Shown: positions 1 through 7,905, counted from the stretch's first letter. The stretch is DNA of 25,444 bases from Bacteroidota bacterium (GCA_020048595.1 JAIFMH010000143.1:1-25444); one strand, 5' to 3'. Notes: generated by a model from the sequence alone, not told the origin. Numbers and translations are program-made.

Positions 1-50
1 TCACTTTTCACTTTTCACTTTTCACTTTTCACTTTTCACTTTTCACTTTT
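1..50. repeat. Heptanucleotide tandem array, unit CTTTTCA
   Basis: At least seven near-perfect copies of a 7-nt unit run from the window edge to about position 50 and stop 8 nt short of the stop codon of the GWxTD gene at 58. The array is cut by the window start, so its full length is unknown. It is the cleanest of four 7-nt periodic arrays in this window. Confidence 0.9.
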
Positions 51-57
51 CCCCTCC

Positions 58-1314
58 TCACCGTCTCCACATCTGTACATTCTGGTACCATATCGATTTA
101 TAATACTCATTCCGTATCAGCACATAGTCGTTATCAGTAAATGGATTCTGTGCTTTATTAAAATAGAATTTCAATGCCCGCGGATCATCATATTCGCCGT
201 AAATCCATACTTCCTGATTGAAACTCCTGAAAACCCGGGACGGTTTACCCATAATAATAAAGATCATACCCCTATCGGTTTTCCAGCCATCGGTAAATGA
301 TGTATAAAGTTTATTGGCAGTTTCCACACGCATATAATATTTTCGGATAAGTTCAGTCGCAAGATCCGGACGCCCCGTGTTTGCAATCCAGAAACTATCA
401 ACAGCCACTTTTGGAATTTTATATGTGTTTAGCTGCATAAACTCTTTTGTAGAAGTAATATACCGCAAAGCATCACGCATCAGGGTGTGCATTGTAACCT
501 TCGGGAAACCGGTACTCATCCGGAAAAGAGTTGGCCCTTGTATCAGGGCTGTGTCAGATTGAAAAAAATAAAATCCGGTTTGCCCGGGCGTAAAGTACTG
601 CGTTTTGCCATTATTGAGTTCCAGATTAAAAGTGCTATCCGCTAAATAGTTGAATGGTGTACGCGATTGCTCAACAAAAGGAGGAATTGGTGTCGGGAAA
701 TTCCGGGAGTAAAGTTTCACCTGCATTTTCCTGCTTGTAGTGTCATCGGTTACCAAACGTACTGGCATAGCATACGGAGTAACATTGCCGGATATGTATT
801 CGCCTGATTCATATTGAAAGCGAAACCATGATTGGCTCAGATGATTTTTTTTACGGAAAAATTCGAGTAACAGGTAATCATCCTGAATTCCGGGAACTGA
901 ATACGTTGCTTTAATAAAATAATCCATTCCCATTGGTGCTCTGAACGTCCAGGAGTGGCTTAAAAAATCCTGGAAACCTGAAGTATCGGCAATAGCAAAG
1001 GTTGCACTGTCAACCAAGGCAATACGTTTATCTTCCCCGATAACCTCGTATTTCAATATCCCCTTTTTAGTATATTTCTTTGTGCCGGGATCAGGTAGTA
1101 TCAAACCAGCCGGTAAAATAATGCTTATTGTGGTAAGGCTGTCGTTTAGATTGTATAACTGGTTTAATTCCAGCGAATGGTCCTTTTGCCCGGCGTATAT
1201 GCTGCTGATATCCAATCCTGTAATATTAAGTGCAGGATTGCAGCCTGCAAACAAGATCAGCAACGGGAAAAGCAATAGTAAGTTGCGAACAAATCGGCTT
1301 GTAAAAAACGACAA
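58..1314 (-). CDS. GWxTD domain-containing lipoprotein
   Basis: A 418-residue protein with an N-terminal hydrophobic stretch (residues 10-23) ending in a lipobox LFAGC, with Cys25 the likely lipidated residue, so it is predicted to be a membrane-anchored lipoprotein outside the cytoplasm. The signature GWKTD lies at 343-347 and is followed by RGMIFIIMGKPS and an aromatic-rich tail. This is the C-terminal GWxTD domain known mainly from Bacteroidota and related phyla. The rest is beta-rich sequence with no motif I recognise. The molecular function of the family is not established. It lies downstream of the M23 peptidase gene but is separated from it by a strong terminator, so it probably has its own promoter; no exact TAnnTTTG element was found in the short upstream gap. 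Confidence 0.9.
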   Translation of the reverse strand: MSFFTSRFVRNLLLLFPLLILFAGCNPALNITGLDISSIYAGQKDHSLELNQLYNLNDSLTTISIILPAGLILPDPGTKKYTKKGILKYEVIGEDKRIALVDSATFAIADTSGFQDFLSHSWTFRAPMGMDYFIKATYSVPGIQDDYLLLEFFRKKNHLSQSWFRFQYESGEYISGNVTPYAMPVRLVTDDTTSRKMQVKLYSRNFPTPIPPFVEQSRTPFNYLADSTFNLELNNGKTQYFTPGQTGFYFFQSDTALIQGPTLFRMSTGFPKVTMHTLMRDALRYITSTKEFMQLNTYKIPKVAVDSFWIANTGRPDLATELIRKYYMRVETANKLYTSFTDGWKTDRGMIFIIMGKPSRVFRSFNQEVWIYGEYDDPRALKFYFNKAQNPFTDNDYVLIRNEYYKSIWYQNVQMWRR

Positions 1315-1347
1315 AATTATCCGGAGTTAGTTATGGGATAAAATTAC

Positions 1348-1376
1348 AAAAAAAATGAGGCCGGAAAGTCCCGGCC
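1348..1376 (-). terminator. Rho-independent terminator of the M23 peptidase gene
   Basis: Arms GGCCGG and CCGGCC (1359-1364 and 1371-1376) enclose a 6-nt loop. In the minus-strand transcript the hairpin is followed after three bases by eight T (1348-1355). It lies about 30 nt past the stop codon of the peptidase gene. Confidence 0.88.
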
Positions 1377-1407
1377 CCGAAATACATTGAAACAGCATTC
1401 ATTCTGC

Positions 1408-2364
1408 TTACCTGACTCTTAATTTAGTGCCAAGTTGCAACTTTTTGGTTGCTTTAATTCCATTGATAGAACACAATTGTTTAACTGATGTTCCATATTT
1501 TCTGGATAAGGCGCTTAATGTGTCACCACTTTTTATGGTATGATATTTCTTTGATTTTGCTGATTTTGCTTTTGAAGAAGATTTCTGGGTATCGTTATCA
1601 GCAACCAGGTTTGAAGTTGAAGTTCCCGGAATATAGTCACGTGAAAGCCCGTAGGTTGAACGTGTAACAGTAAATGTATCCGAAAGCAGACTATAAGTTT
1701 CGAAATTTATTATTTGCTTGGGATTGAATGCTTTGCCCTGGAAACGAGTTTCAAAATGGAGATGGTTGCACGAAGCTCGACCGGTTCGTCCGCCAAGACC
1801 GATAATATCACCTGCAGTAACCTGTTGATTAACTTTTACTTTTATTTTCGAAAGATGTCCGTAGAGTGTTTCAAGTCCGTTATAATGCCTTACCACAACA
1901 CAGTTACCGTATCCTGAATAATACCGGGCCATCCGCACAACACCATCAAAAGCTGCTCCAACAGGAGTTCCTGCTTCCAGTTTTATATCAACGCCAGCAT
2001 GCACGCGGCGACCTCGGTAACCGAAAGGCGATAAGAATGCTCCTTCAACAGGCATTACAAATCCGGTAGAATAATCGTTAAAAAGAGGAAGGGCTATTGA
2101 ATCGTTAGTTGAAGGTGGTACTTCCGAATAACGGCGAACATATAATGTATCCCAGCTTGAATAGTATAAATTTAATCCAGGAATATCCATTATAGATGGA
2201 ATTGCTGAATTTGAAGGAGGAAGCATAATTTCTGATTCTTCCAGTTCGTTTTCATCCATTCCACCAGCTGGCTCACTGATAAGTTGCTGGGCAAAAGCCA
2301 TACTTCCGTATAGGCTAAAAACCAATGTTATAAATAAGGTAACTGCTTTATTTTGTAATCCCAT
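1408..2364 (-). CDS. M23 family metallopeptidase with C-terminal LysM domain
   Basis: A 318-residue secreted peptidoglycan peptidase. Residues 1-25 form a signal peptide ending in AFAQ. The M23 (lysostaphin/LytM-type) fold spans about 103-215 and keeps the zinc and catalytic residues: His122 and Asp126 in HAGVD, His170 in YGH, and His201/His203 in HLHFE, so it should be active. A Ser/Lys-rich linker (about 255-272) leads to one LysM domain (274-317) beginning YHTIKSGDTLSALS, expected to bind glycan strands. The family cleaves peptide cross-links of the cell wall. The order M23 then LysM is the reverse of the common LysM-M23 layout of NlpD-type activators, but it is not rare in Bacteroidota. 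A -7 box lies 60 nt upstream and a terminator follows, so it looks monocistronic. Confidence 0.93.
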   Translation of the reverse strand: MGLQNKAVTLFITLVFSLYGSMAFAQQLISEPAGGMDENELEESEIMLPPSNSAIPSIMDIPGLNLYYSSWDTLYVRRYSEVPPSTNDSIALPLFNDYSTGFVMPVEGAFLSPFGYRGRRVHAGVDIKLEAGTPVGAAFDGVVRMARYYSGYGNCVVVRHYNGLETLYGHLSKIKVKVNQQVTAGDIIGLGGRTGRASCNHLHFETRFQGKAFNPKQIINFETYSLLSDTFTVTRSTYGLSRDYIPGTSTSNLVADNDTQKSSSKAKSAKSKKYHTIKSGDTLSALSRKYGTSVKQLCSINGIKATKKLQLGTKLRVR

Positions 2365-2423
2365 GAAATTTATTTTGATAGAGAAAAAAGTAACTAGTAT
2401 GAAAAATATTCATAACCGATTTT

Positions 2424-2431
2424 CAAAAGTA
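2424..2431 (-). promoter_or_regulatory. Candidate -7 box (TACTTTTG) for the M23 gene
   Basis: Exact match to the Bacteroidota -7 consensus TAnnTTTG on the minus strand, 60 nt before the peptidase start. No clear -33 TTG at the expected distance, so support is moderate. Confidence 0.4.
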
Positions 2432-2460
2432 GACTAAACCATTTTAATATGAAAGTAAAA

Positions 2461-3468
2461 TTATGTTTTTTTAAGAAAAAAGTTGCCGCAAACTTTGCAT
2501 TTCCCTTCGGCATCAAGGCCAACGGCCGAAACAGCATAAGAGTGCCTGGTAATCAGAATATTATTACATTTAATGCAATGTGTATCGCTGCTTTCAGTGT
2601 GCATATTTCCGGTATACACATAGCTGAGTTCCTTTTCAGCCAGGCGTTTTAGGTTGCGGATGGATGAAACAGGCGTTGCCTCAGTGGTTAGTTTATAATT
2701 GGGAAAATAACGCGAAATATGGAGAACAGTCTCCCGGCCAAGTTCAGTAGCAATCCATTTTGCCATGGCAGAAAAGGCAGTTTCATTATCGTTTAAACCG
2801 GGGATAACAAGGTTTACAACTTCCAGATGTTTTCCGGCAAGGCTGATTTGCTTCAGCGTTTGTTTTACAGGTTCAAGTTGCGAGGAAGTAACTTTAGCAT
2901 AAAACTCTTCGTTAAATGCTTTCAGGTCCACACTAAATGCATCTATATATTCAAGCAGGGCTTCAAGTGGTTCTTTATTAACAAATCCATTTGTTACCAT
3001 CACCGTTTTGAGACCTGCTTTTTTGGCCAGACGGGCAATGTCGTACATATATTCGTACCAGATAACCGGCTCGTTATAAGTAAATGCAATACCAATATTT
3101 CCCGGCCTTTTTAAGGCCATCTGAATGATTTGATCAGGAGTATAGTTTGAACGCGGCAATTCAGGCTCTGCCGCAGTTTGCGAAATACCGCAGTTCTGAC
3201 AGAAAAAGCATCTCAGGTTACAACCGTACGTACCAATTGATAAAATTGTAGACCCGGGATAAAAATGATATAACGGTTTCTTTTCGATGGGATCGAAATT
3301 TATTGCAGACACAAATCCATATACTTGTGTCAGCAATTTGCCTTCCTGGTTAAACCTCACTCTGCATATTCCTGATTTTCCCTCTTTGAGAATGCAATTA
3401 TGCGGACAAAGCCGGCATTGTAAAGTTTCATCATTTAAAGGAAAATACCATTGCGCTTCGGTGTTCAT
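2461..3468 (-). CDS. amrS: AmmeMemoRadiSam system radical SAM enzyme
   Basis: A radical SAM protein of the pyruvate formate-lyase-activase-like branch. The cluster motif CNLRCFFC (CX3CX2C; Cys103, 107 and 110 when counted from the upstream ATG at 3528) binds the 4Fe-4S cluster. It is preceded by a Cys-rich segment (Cys38, 41, 45, 55) typical of this family, and a zinc-ribbon-like tail has two CxxC pairs (CIKC and CKVC). Members often occur with AMMECR1 and Memo proteins, which are not in this window; the substrate is unknown. I place the start at ATG 3468: the 20 codons between 3528 and 3468 are translated heptad-repeat DNA, and the family-like sequence begins just after it. The start is therefore inferred. 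It lies downstream of ung on the same strand with a repeat-filled gap. Confidence 0.85.
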   Translation of the reverse strand: MNTEAQWYFPLNDETLQCRLCPHNCILKEGKSGICRVRFNQEGKLLTQVYGFVSAINFDPIEKKPLYHFYPGSTILSIGTYGCNLRCFFCQNCGISQTAAEPELPRSNYTPDQIIQMALKRPGNIGIAFTYNEPVIWYEYMYDIARLAKKAGLKTVMVTNGFVNKEPLEALLEYIDAFSVDLKAFNEEFYAKVTSSQLEPVKQTLKQISLAGKHLEVVNLVIPGLNDNETAFSAMAKWIATELGRETVLHISRYFPNYKLTTEATPVSSIRNLKRLAEKELSYVYTGNMHTESSDTHCIKCNNILITRHSYAVSAVGLDAEGKCKVCGNFFLKKT

Positions 3469-3474
3469 TGCTTG

Positions 3475-3544
3475 TTCAGGGTTTAGGGGTTGGGGTTTAG
3501 GTGTTAAATATTCCCGATCTACATTCACAATTCACAATTCATAA
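3475..3544. repeat. Degenerate heptanucleotide array between amrS and ung, first block
   Basis: Ten consecutive 7-nt units can be cut in constant phase, for example TTCAGGG (3475), TTTAGGG (3482), TTTAGGT (3496), TTCACAA (3524 and again 3531) and TTCATAA (3538). Units drift gradually in sequence while the 7-nt spacing is kept. The block covers the extra N-terminal codons of the longer amrS reading frame. Confidence 0.75.
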
Positions 3545-3550
3545 ATTTAG

Positions 3551-3565
3551 CCCTGAGCCGAAGGG
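3551..3565. repeat. Short inverted element CCCTGAGCCGAAGGG
   Basis: A 15-nt element with CCCT/AGGG ends, between the heptad blocks. From memory it resembles a shortened form of the dispersed CCCTGAGC...GAAGGG palindromes found between genes in many bacterial genomes; only one copy was seen here. Role unknown. Confidence 0.45.
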
Positions 3566-3571
3566 TACAAA

Positions 3572-3604
3572 TTGGAAATAGGAAAACAGAAAAATAGAAA
3601 ATAG
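3572..3604. repeat. A-rich heptad block
   Basis: Units TTGGAAA, TAGGAAA and ACAGAAA follow each other at 7-nt spacing and then decay into AATAGAAA and ATAG. It lies between the two longer heptad arrays and continues the same periodic pattern with different units. Confidence 0.5.
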
Positions 3605-3624
3605 TGTTTCGAACATTCATCGTT

Positions 3625-3694
3625 ACAATTCAAAAATCACACTTCACTAATCCGAAATCCCAATTCCTTGTCCCTAAAACCTAAATCCTAAACC
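3625..3694. repeat. Degenerate heptanucleotide array next to the ung stop codon
   Basis: Ten 7-nt units each ending in C, such as ACAATTC (3625), AAAAATC (3632), ACTAATC (3646), CTAAATC (3681) and CTAAACC (3688). The array ends 2 nt before the ung stop codon at 3697. Adjacent units differ at one to four positions, and the 7-nt phase is unbroken over 70 nt. Confidence 0.75.
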
Positions 3695-3696
3695 CT

Positions 3697-4377
3697 TTAA
3701 ACAAGTCTCCAATCAACCAGCTCTTTTCCAACACTGGCTAACAATTCGTTGGTTTTTGAAAAATGGCGGCATCCGAAAAATCCACGGTAAACGGATAATG
3801 GTGAGGGATGCACTGCTTTCAGAATAAAATGTTTTGAAGTATCTATCAAGGCTTCTTTAGCCTGGGCGTAACTTCCCCAAAGGATAAAAACAAGTCCGGT
3901 TTGCCTGTCCGAGAGCTGCCTGATCACTTCATCCGTAAAATACTCCCAGCCATGCCGCTGATGCGATCCGGCCTGGTTAGCACGTACAGTGAGTGTTGCA
4001 TTTATCAAAAGCACACCTTGCTTTGCCCATTTCTCAAGATTTCCTGATTTAGGCAATGAGATGCCCAGATCCGTTGATAGTTCTTTATAAATATTTACAA
4101 GTGATGGTGGCAAAGCAATTCCATCAGGAACTGAAAAACACAGCCCATGTGCCTGTCCATCACCATGATATGGATCCTGACCCAGGATCACCACTTTCAC
4201 CTTACTGAAAGGAGTATAATCAAAAGCCGCAAAAATCCGGTTACCCGGAGGATAAATGCGGTAAAGCTTTTTCTCTTCAAGCAGGAACGATTTCAATTCG
4301 TTAAAATAAGGTTTCTCAAATTCCGGACGCAATACTGCTAACCACTCCGCTTCAATTTTAGGTTCAGACGTTTCCAT
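3697..4377 (-). CDS. ung: Uracil-DNA glycosylase, family 1
   Basis: A 226-residue cytoplasmic base-excision repair enzyme that removes uracil from DNA. The water-activating loop GQDPYHG is at 66-72 (catalytic Asp68), the uracil-contacting Asn is in LLINATLTV (Asn126), and the DNA-intercalation loop HPSPLS at 190-195 includes the catalytic His190. Length and motif order are those of a complete UNG. A candidate -7 element (4415-4422) lies about 38 nt upstream of the start. Downstream is a 229-nt gap of heptad repeats and then amrS on the same strand; no terminator was seen there, so read-through into amrS is possible. The function is secure. Confidence 0.97.
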   Translation of the reverse strand: METSEPKIEAEWLAVLRPEFEKPYFNELKSFLLEEKKLYRIYPPGNRIFAAFDYTPFSKVKVVILGQDPYHGDGQAHGLCFSVPDGIALPPSLVNIYKELSTDLGISLPKSGNLEKWAKQGVLLINATLTVRANQAGSHQRHGWEYFTDEVIRQLSDRQTGLVFILWGSYAQAKEALIDTSKHFILKAVHPSPLSVYRGFFGCRHFSKTNELLASVGKELVDWRLV

Positions 4378-4414
4378 TCAACAGGTACAAATTTCGGGTT
4401 GAAATTAGGAAAAA

Positions 4415-4422
4415 CAAAACTA
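4415..4422 (-). promoter_or_regulatory. Candidate -7 box (TAGTTTTG) for ung
   Basis: Exact TAnnTTTG match on the minus strand, 38 nt before the ung ATG. No TTG-type -33 element is obvious at the usual spacing. Confidence 0.4.
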
Positions 4423-4576
4423 TGAAAGAGAGAAAATATTTAGAAATAGAATAAAAAATATTCCAATCCATTTTTTCGAATGAATTCAACAATTCTTAAC
4501 TTTACCCTCCAGTAAATTTAATGCCTTGCATACTTTCAGTAATAGGATTGCGTTAATTTTAAAAATCTCCTGAACG

Positions 4577-5215
4577 ATGTTAAAACAGTTGTTTTTTTCA
4601 TTTCTCACGGCTGTAGTATTTCTTACTGGATGCCAGCCTCCGGTAGCTTTCGATACACCGCAGCCAGCAGATGTAAATGCACTTGGCGGATTCCCAAAAC
4701 GAATACAGGGGAAATACCTGAGTTCGGAAGACAGTTCATTTCTTCAGATTACTGGCAGTTCAATGATGAGGACCTATGATTTCTATTTAAAAATTCATTT
4801 AACCCAACTTGACAGCACTCAGCAAATTATCGGCGATACGCTTTTTAATCTGAAAACAAATACAGGAGAACCCATTCAGATTGAAGGTGATTCAGTTGTT
4901 ACTCACATTTTTGGAGTTGACACCTTGTTTTCTATCGATAAATCGAATGTGCTTAAAAAGTACAAAGGCTACTATTTTGTAAATAACTATACTCCACCGG
5001 ATACATGGCAGGTAAAAAAACTTGAACTTTCACGTGGAAAACTTATCCTCAGCAGCATAAATAATAAGGAGGATCTTGAACAACTGAAAGAGCTTACTGA
5101 AAGCACGCAAGATACCGTGCCATATGTATTTTCGGTATCACGGAAGCAGTTCAAGACATTTATACATAACAAGGGATTCAGGGAAACGGAAGAGTTTTTG
5201 AAGATCAGGGAGTAA
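4577..5215 (+). CDS. Hypothetical lipoprotein
   Basis: A 212-residue protein I do not recognise. Residues 1-18 are a signal sequence ending in the lipobox LTGC (Cys19), so it is predicted to be lipidated and exported. The mature part is rich in beta-type alternation and contains short segments such as GDTLFNL and GVDTLFSI around residues 90-120, followed by YKGYYFVNNY and a charged C-terminus (about 165-212). No Cys beyond the lipidation site, no membrane segment and no catalytic motif is visible. It stands alone on the plus strand between divergent ung and the convergent helicase gene, and a perfect stem-loop follows 15 nt after its stop. An imperfect -7 element (TAACTTTA, 4497-4504) lies about 73 nt upstream. 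Confidence 0.85.
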   Translation: MLKQLFFSFLTAVVFLTGCQPPVAFDTPQPADVNALGGFPKRIQGKYLSSEDSSFLQITGSSMMRTYDFYLKIHLTQLDSTQQIIGDTLFNLKTNTGEPIQIEGDSVVTHIFGVDTLFSIDKSNVLKKYKGYYFVNNYTPPDTWQVKKLELSRGKLILSSINNKEDLEQLKELTESTQDTVPYVFSVSRKQFKTFIHNKGFRETEEFLKIRE

Positions 5216-5230
5216 AAATGTTAATGGGAA

Positions 5231-5256
5231 ATTGTTAATCGGACAGGATTAACAAT
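5231..5256. terminator. Stem-loop between convergent genes
   Basis: A perfect 10-bp inverted repeat, ATTGTTAATC and GATTAACAAT, with a 6-nt loop (5241-5246). It lies in the gap between the lipoprotein gene and the convergent helicase gene. It has no clear T-run on either side, so it is a possible bidirectional terminator or mRNA 3' stabiliser rather than a certain one. Confidence 0.5.
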
Positions 5257-5365
5257 GAAATATCCTGGTTGTATCGTCCTGATTTTTATTAAACTTTGGA
5301 TTGTTTTGTTCGCTTTTGGCTTAACCAACCCCTCTGTCCTTTTGCCATCGCCCACTTCACTCCCA

Positions 5366-6604
5366 CTACTTTTTCTTTTTCCGCTTCTTCCTGTTTTTTT
5401 CTTCGTCTTCAGCATCACGAAGCAATGTTTTCCAGTCCGATTTAGTCTCAGCTGTAAAGGCAAGCGTTTCGTTATAATCCTGGCTTTTGATTTCCATTAC
5501 CTCCACGGGTTTGCCTATATATTCTTCGATTTCTTCCAGCAAGGGCTTTTCGTCAATGCTGCAGAAAGAAATAGCAATTCCTTTTTTATCGGCTCTTCCC
5601 GTGCGTCCAACACGGTGCACATAATTTTCGGGTTTTTCAGGAAGATCGTAATTAACTACAAAATCAACATTCGGGATATCGATGCCACGTGCACTTACAT
5701 CAGTGGCAATCAGTATTTTAAATTCACCAGCCTTGAAGCGTTTCATTACCTGTAGCCTGTCGACCTGCTCCTTATCGCCATGTATAGTTTCGCATTTGAT
5801 ATTCAGCTTTTCCATAGCAAGGCTTACACGTTCGGCCCTCACTTTTGTCCTCACAAATACAACTATTTTACTTTCCGGATTTTCATTCACCAGCCTTTCA
5901 AGGAAAAACCGCTTATCGTCCATTTCGATAAAAGCAACGCAGTGATCGATGTTACGGGCAACAGGATCTTTAGGCGAAATCTGGATACGGATTGGATTAG
6001 TTACCAGCGAATAAGCTACTTTCTTAATATAAGGATTAATGGTTGCCGAGAAAAAAAGTGTTTGCCTTTTGCGAGGCAATTTCTTCACAAGTTGCTGAAT
6101 ATCATTTATAAATCCCAGATCGAGCATGTGATCGGCTTCGTCGAGAATAAGGATTTCAATCTGATCAAGGTTAAGGTGGCCCTGGCTTACCAGGTCGAAC
6201 ATACGGCCAGGAGTTGAAACAATAATATCAACACCTTGTTCCAGACGTTCAATCTGAGGCTCCTGTTCAACGCCACCCATAAGGCAGAAAACTTTCACGC
6301 GTGTATGTTGCGAAATGGCCTGAAACACCTCGGTAATCTGCAGTGCGAGTTCCCTTGTAGGCACCATTACAATACATTTAATGCCTGTGCTGCGACTCGA
6401 AAACTTGTTTTCGTGAAGCATATTTATTACCGGAATAGCAAATGCGGCAGTCTTTCCGGTTCCGGTTTGAGCAATGGCAAGCACATCGTCGCCATGCATA
6501 ATCGGGCCAATGCTCTTGTATTGAATATCGGTAGGACGCCGGAAGCCCGATTCTTCGATGCTTCGTTTTATTTCAGGGGCAAGATTGTATTGTTCAAATT
6601 TCAT
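5366..6604 (-). CDS. DEAD-box ATP-dependent RNA helicase (RhlE-like)
   Basis: A 412-residue two-domain helicase that unwinds or remodels RNA in the cytoplasm, with likely roles in ribosome assembly or mRNA turnover. The motifs are in order: Q motif region FRRPTDIQ (about 21-28), Walker A AQTGTGKT (45-52), PTREL (82-86), TPGR (131-134), DEAD (155-158), SAT (186-188), ARGID (305-309) and HRVGRTGR (330-337). The C-terminus is a short basic tail of Lys and Arg, as in RhlE-type proteins, which may help bind RNA. It has all catalytic motifs and a normal length for a minimal DEAD-box protein. Single gene, convergent with the upstream lipoprotein gene and divergent from the next cluster; an exact -7 box lies about 20 nt before the ATG. 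Confidence 0.95.
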   Translation of the reverse strand: MKFEQYNLAPEIKRSIEESGFRRPTDIQYKSIGPIMHGDDVLAIAQTGTGKTAAFAIPVINMLHENKFSSRSTGIKCIVMVPTRELALQITEVFQAISQHTRVKVFCLMGGVEQEPQIERLEQGVDIIVSTPGRMFDLVSQGHLNLDQIEILILDEADHMLDLGFINDIQQLVKKLPRKRQTLFFSATINPYIKKVAYSLVTNPIRIQISPKDPVARNIDHCVAFIEMDDKRFFLERLVNENPESKIVVFVRTKVRAERVSLAMEKLNIKCETIHGDKEQVDRLQVMKRFKAGEFKILIATDVSARGIDIPNVDFVVNYDLPEKPENYVHRVGRTGRADKKGIAISFCSIDEKPLLEEIEEYIGKPVEVMEIKSQDYNETLAFTAETKSDWKTLLRDAEDEEKNRKKRKKKK

Positions 6605-6623
6605 AATTCAGGCTTAAAAACGG

Positions 6624-6631
6624 CAAAGATA
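6624..6631 (-). promoter_or_regulatory. Candidate -7 box (TATCTTTG) for the helicase gene
   Basis: Exact TAnnTTTG match on the minus strand, 20 nt before the helicase ATG. A start of transcription about 7 nt downstream would leave a short leader. The -33 element is not clear. Confidence 0.45.
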
Positions 6632-6750
6632 CGGAGGGAAAGTGAGTTATCAGGGTTTAATTATCATCAGAACAGAAACAAGAATGGAAGGATACTGCTA
6701 AATTTTAAATATGGGTAAACTTTATCAAAGCAATCTAAGAGAATGGCAAA

Positions 6751-6776
6751 AAACAATTGTAAGGTCTTAATTGTTT
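6751..6776. promoter_or_regulatory. Inverted repeat upstream of the membrane coiled-coil cluster
   Basis: Perfect 8-bp arms AAACAATT and AATTGTTT separated by 10 nt, ending 55 nt before the ATG at 6831. It could be an operator for the cluster or a hairpin in the transcript. AT-rich arms make chance occurrence possible. Confidence 0.35.
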
Positions 6777-6830
6777 ATAAGCTAACCTTTTAACAAATAT
6801 ATTTAAGAACCTATCTAAAACAATCAAACC

Positions 6831-7202
6831 ATGACAGACTTGAATAAAATTTTAGGTATTGTTACAGTAGCCATCCTGGTAGTATTACTGTATTTTGTTT
6901 TTTCAGGCAACAGCAAATTAAACAGCGCAATGAAAACCCTCGATGATGTTAAAGCAAATGTGAAAGTTGTAAATGATAGTTTGCATACTGCCCGGCAATC
7001 TATTGACGGAGTTATAAAAAAACTGGAGTTCAGCGAAAATGAACTAAGGATTTTAAAAGCTAACCGCGACTTACTTGAACTTGAGCAACTAAAAAGCAAA
7101 GCAAATAACTGGAATGAATTGCAGCAGTTTAAATCAGAGATTAAGAAGAATGAAATTACAAAGGATAGTTTAATTGATGCAGCAAATAAATTTAAAATTT
7201 GA
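6831..7202 (+). CDS. Small membrane-anchored coiled-coil protein
   Basis: A 123-residue protein I do not recognise. A single hydrophobic helix at about residues 7-24 (IVTVAILVVLLYFVF) near the N-terminus is followed by a wholly charged, helical region (about 28-120) with repeating hydrophobic spacing, predicted to form a long coiled coil. It has no Cys. The topology is probably an N-terminal anchor with the coiled coil on one side; which side is not clear from the sequence. First of three plus-strand genes, all encoding proteins with one or two membrane segments and helical regions. An inverted repeat lies upstream. The gap to the next gene is 128 nt. Confidence 0.8.
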   Translation: MTDLNKILGIVTVAILVVLLYFVFSGNSKLNSAMKTLDDVKANVKVVNDSLHTARQSIDGVIKKLEFSENELRILKANRDLLELEQLKSKANNWNELQQFKSEIKKNEITKDSLIDAANKFKI

Positions 7203-7330
7203 ATTAACATCCGAAAATCGGTGCGGGTTGTGATGTAAAATCATTGCTCAAAATAATATTAACTCAAATCGAAGTGATTCCATTGTTTGCCATGCAGGCA
7301 GGATTTCGCCCCGTTTAAAAATTCAGGCAC

Positions 7331-7882
7331 ATGAAAAAACTAATTTTTTTGTTTCTTTTTTCCACAATTATGGCAACCAATCTTTTTAGCCAAAGTGGAA
7401 ATTATTTATCTGTTCCTTCCGATTATTGCACATCGACCAACTCGCCAATCCTTTTTGTAAAGGGCGACACTATACGCATAACATGCGATTCCATTTACCT
7501 GATGAACGTAATCAGGTACAATTTTTATAAAAATCTGCATAAAGCAACACTTACCAGCAAGGATTCGGTTTGCGCCAAATTATTGAATGCGTATGAATTA
7601 CGCCTTGTTGAGCATGAGCAGGCTTACAGCAAGTTGCTAGAGAACAGCAAGCAAGCAGAAAAAATCTCTCTTGATTTGATCGATTACTCGCAAAAATCAC
7701 TTGCAGGCACTCAGAAAACCCTTGAATTCACCCAGACAACCCTGGATCAATCTCTTAAAAGTATTGATATAGCACACAATTACATTAAGCAGGAAAAATG
7801 GAATTCGAAAGGGCAGAAAATCCTGACTGGTATATGCGGCTTTGGCGTCGGCCTGCTGGTAGGAGTTTTAATTATGAAATAG
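7331..7882 (+). CDS. Exported coiled-coil protein with C-terminal membrane helix
   Basis: A 183-residue unknown protein. Residues 1-20 form a signal peptide ending LFSQ. A first domain (about 25-60) has two Cys (33 and 52) that could form a disulfide. Residues about 65-158 are helical, with Gln/Thr/Leu-rich repeats such as SLAGTQKTLEFTQTTLDQSL, likely a coiled coil. A Gly-rich hydrophobic helix (163-182, GICGFGVGLLVGVLIM) ends the protein, so it is probably anchored by its C-terminus with the coiled coil outside the cytoplasm. Such layouts recall phage-spanin-like or envelope-spacer proteins, but I see no homology that fixes a role. A good terminator follows, which separates it from the next gene. 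Confidence 0.8.
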   Translation: MKKLIFLFLFSTIMATNLFSQSGNYLSVPSDYCTSTNSPILFVKGDTIRITCDSIYLMNVIRYNFYKNLHKATLTSKDSVCAKLLNAYELRLVEHEQAYSKLLENSKQAEKISLDLIDYSQKSLAGTQKTLEFTQTTLDQSLKSIDIAHNYIKQEKWNSKGQKILTGICGFGVGLLVGVLIMK

Positions 7883-7905
7883 TAACTCACAAGTAGATAC
7901 TTTAT

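Noticed and set aside
1..50. CRISPR array
   Set aside because: Direct repeats of 7 nt without spacers are not CRISPR; no cas genes are present.
3674..3694. Telomere-like CTAAACC repeats
   Set aside because: They are part of a longer array in which the unit drifts; only the 7-nt step is constant, so the likeness to telomeric repeats is coincidental.
5255..5755. 166-codon plus-strand frame opposite the helicase 3' end
   Set aside because: It is antisense to the conserved helicase motifs, and its Phe-rich composition is what the reverse of a Lys/Glu-rich region gives.
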